A DNA stretch of 64,000 nt from Hydrotalea flava (GTDB taxonomy: Bacteria > Bacteroidota > Bacteroidia > Chitinophagales > Chitinophagaceae), in the NCBI RefSeq assembly GCF_001623405.1, contig NZ_LUHG01000080.1:1-64000 (forward strand). Direction: 5' to 3'. This document shows, one piece after another, positions 62,525 through 64,000 of the stretch. The position numbers and the translations under genes are program-made. Each line of letters starts with the position of its first letter. Positions within the stretch are counted from its first letter, which is position 1. Below the pieces are notes generated by a model, which was given only the letters and a program-made list of their open reading frames with translations, was not told the DNA's origin and made no database searches.

Positions 62525-62797
62525 ACAATGGTGCTCAGGTTAATGCTTGCAAATTAAAAGGCAGTTTTGGGTTTCAGGCCATTAAATCGGTAGAGTTGCA
62601 CAAAAAAGGGGCAAATCTATTGTACGGGAGCAGTTTAAATATTGTTGAAACATTATTGATGGCTGTAAAGCCGCATTACCTCTGCCATTGGCTTTTTCTT
62701 TTTTTTAACAAATGGCTTTCTGCTGCTACAGTTTTGCTTCATAATTCGGTGGCAGATTTGCGGTATCAAATTCATTTATCATTAAAAAATTACCTGT

Positions 62798-63226
62798 ATG
62801 AAAAAGTTAATGGGATTATTAGCCAGCGTTATATTGATGGCCGGAACAGTAACCGCACAAAAATTAAAGGAGGCACAGGTGCCTGCTGCCGTGAAAGCTG
62901 CATTTGCCAAACATTTTCCCGGTGTTACTGCCAAATGGGAAAAAGAGGATGCCAATTATGAAGCCGGTTTTCACCAGAATGGCAAAGAAATGAGTGCTTT
63001 GTTCGATGCCAATGGCAAGTTATCTGAAACAGAGGCAGCCATTCCAATAGCTGCGTTACCTGCTGCCGTACGCCAGTACATTCAAAAAAATCATCCGGGT
63101 AAAAAAATTAAAGAAGCATCACATATTACATTAGCCGATGGTACCGTACATTATGAAGCCGAAGTAAATGGAGAGGACTTGATTTTTGATGCAGCGGGCA
63201 ATTTTATCAAGGCTGTAAAAGCGTAA
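62798..63226 (+). CDS. PepSY-like (DUF2874-type) periplasmic protein
   Basis: 142 residues: signal peptide (ending TVTAQ) and two PepSY-like repeats (VPAAVKAAFAKHFPGVTAKWE and LPAAVRQYIQKNHPGKKIKEA), each followed by a DANG/DAAG beta hairpin. Such small periplasmic proteins are common in Bacteroidota; function is unknown. A terminator follows 23 nt after the stop. Confidence 0.85.
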   Translation: MKKLMGLLASVILMAGTVTAQKLKEAQVPAAVKAAFAKHFPGVTAKWEKEDANYEAGFHQNGKEMSALFDANGKLSETEAAIPIAALPAAVRQYIQKNHPGKKIKEASHITLADGTVHYEAEVNGEDLIFDAAGNFIKAVKA

Positions 63227-63249
63227 GTTCATTATCTGTAAAAGCAATA

Positions 63250-63276
63250 AAAGTTATTCCCGCCAGGAATAACTTT
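63250..63276 (+). terminator. Terminator after the PepSY-like gene
   Basis: AAAGTTATTCC and GGAATAACTTT form an 11-bp stem with a CGCCA loop and continue into a T-run. Confidence 0.8.
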
Positions 63277-63312
63277 TTTTTTCAACCAACCTTTTTGAGA
63301 ATAATAGCATCT

Positions 63313-63897
63313 ATGCAAGAAAACCATGTTGGCGTTTTGACAAAAGTATATCAGGATGAAGATGAAAAGGAACTGATACATGACTGTATTTCAGGAAAAC
63401 CTGATGCACAGAAGCAGTTTTATTTGAAATATGCACCTAAAATGATGATTGTTTGTTTACGGTATAGCACTACGAAACCAGATGCAGAGGATTTACTTCA
63501 GGAAGGCTTTTTAAAAGTATTTAAAAATTTAGCGCAATTTAATGGTGCAGGTTCACTGGAAGGATGGGTTAGAAGAATATTTGTGAATACCGCACTTGCA
63601 AAATTCAGGGATAAAAATAAATTAATGCCCATTGTTACGATGGAAAATATAGAGCAAAGTTCGGATGAGTATTTACAAATGGCAGAGCGTATAGATGGCA
63701 AAGTTTTATTAAAATTGGTACAATCACTACCGGCTGCTTACAAAATAGTATTCAATTTATATGTTTTTGAGGGATACAAACATAAAGAAATTGCAGAAAT
63801 GTTGCATATCAGTGAAGGTACTTCTAAGTCTAATTTGCATGATGCCAGAAAAATATTACAGCATTTAATTCAAATTCATACCAAAATAGCCAATTAA
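63313..63897 (+). CDS. ECF-type RNA polymerase sigma factor
   Basis: 194 residues from the ATG at 63313 (an upstream TTG at 63295 is less likely). Region 2 includes YSTTKPDAEDLLQEGFLKVFKNL. Region 4 includes LPAAYKIVFNLYVFEGYKHKEIAEMLHISEGTSKSNLHDARK. It directs transcription of envelope-related genes in this phylum. The next gene begins 1 nt after its stop and may be its regulator or target. Confidence 0.92.
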   Translation: MQENHVGVLTKVYQDEDEKELIHDCISGKPDAQKQFYLKYAPKMMIVCLRYSTTKPDAEDLLQEGFLKVFKNLAQFNGAGSLEGWVRRIFVNTALAKFRDKNKLMPIVTMENIEQSSDEYLQMAERIDGKVLLKLVQSLPAAYKIVFNLYVFEGYKHKEIAEMLHISEGTSKSNLHDARKILQHLIQIHTKIAN

Positions 63898-63898
63898 C

Positions 63899-64000
63899 AT
63901 GGGTAACCCTTTAGAAGATATAGACGATATTTTTAAACAGCATATTGATAATATGCGTGAAATGCCCGATACCGACATTTGGGAAAATATTGCACTCCAT
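63899..64000 (+). CDS. N-terminus of a gene downstream of the ECF sigma factor (partial)
   Basis: 34 codons to the end of the window, beginning MGNPLEDIDDIFKQH and containing MREMPDTDIWENI. The start follows the sigma factor stop by 1 nt. It is acidic and cytoplasmic in appearance. The position and the DIW motif resemble the soluble N-termini of Bacteroidota anti-sigma or membrane-anchored regulators, but the rest is outside the window. Confidence 0.55.
   Translation, partial: MGNPLEDIDDIFKQHIDNMREMPDTDIWENIALH

Overview
The window looks like the chromosome of a member of the Bacteroidota, probably family Chitinophagaceae. Supporting signs are CarboxypepD_reg/TonB-receptor proteins, BACON-free secreted lipoproteins, N-acyl-ornithine carbamoyltransferase-type arginine synthesis, DUF4369/TlpA proteins, GG-leader peptides and -7 promoter boxes of the TAnnTTTG type. 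The species cannot be named from the sequence alone.

Layout. 1-1.3 kb: the C-terminal end of a large DUF6973-type protein plus a small lipoprotein (possible effector/immunity pair), then about 0.9 kb without genes. 2.2-11.6 kb: an accessory block with an AraC regulator, multicopper oxidase, DoxX, TauE/SafE, TolC, RND pump and membrane-fusion lipoprotein, ending in a MITE-like inverted-repeat element. 11.9-20.9 kb: housekeeping genes (fumC, GH29 fucosidase, enoyl-CoA hydratase, B12-binding protein, GT39, gltX, polysaccharide deacetylase, tatD). 21.0-22.6 kb: tRNA-Ser(GGA) followed by a decayed IS1380-like element with intact terminal repeats and a 5-bp target duplication. 22.7-27.7 kb: a TonB-dependent receptor and partner lipoproteins, ending in a porin gene cut after about 80 codons.

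28.0-45.7 kb is an AT-rich island and the most interesting part. It holds eight short peptides with nearly invariant leaders ending in KGG/KAG. Every core is different, yet each contains exactly six cysteines. Two of the eight (57 and 54 aa) are so short that they are easily missed. Each peptide gene is followed by a gene for a secreted TlpA-like thioredoxin (nine copies, two of them damaged), and seven of the eight junctions carry an RNA hairpin. In the middle sit a fusion of a catalytically dead C39-like domain, a VKOR domain and a thioredoxin domain, and a LuxR-type regulator with a degenerate receiver. The palindrome GTAGGG-N4-CCCTAC occurs twice before the regulator and once (with up to one mismatch) exactly 117 bp before four peptide start codons. 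The three peptides on the other strand share a different, structured 5' leader. Fossil gene ends show that peptide/TlpA modules were duplicated and reshuffled. My reading is an undescribed, modular system for making disulfide-rich secreted peptides. No exporter or active peptidase is present in the window, so these must be supplied from elsewhere.

45.8-50.5 kb: M28 peptidase, tatC, a CNNM/CBS protein and an FKBP isomerase, all on the minus strand. 50.7-59.3 kb: an almost complete arginine biosynthesis operon (GNAT, argG, argC, argD, argF-type, argB, M20 deacylase, argH). 59.7-64 kb: an outer-membrane beta-barrel receptor, a PepSY-like periplasmic protein, an ECF sigma factor and the start of its downstream gene.
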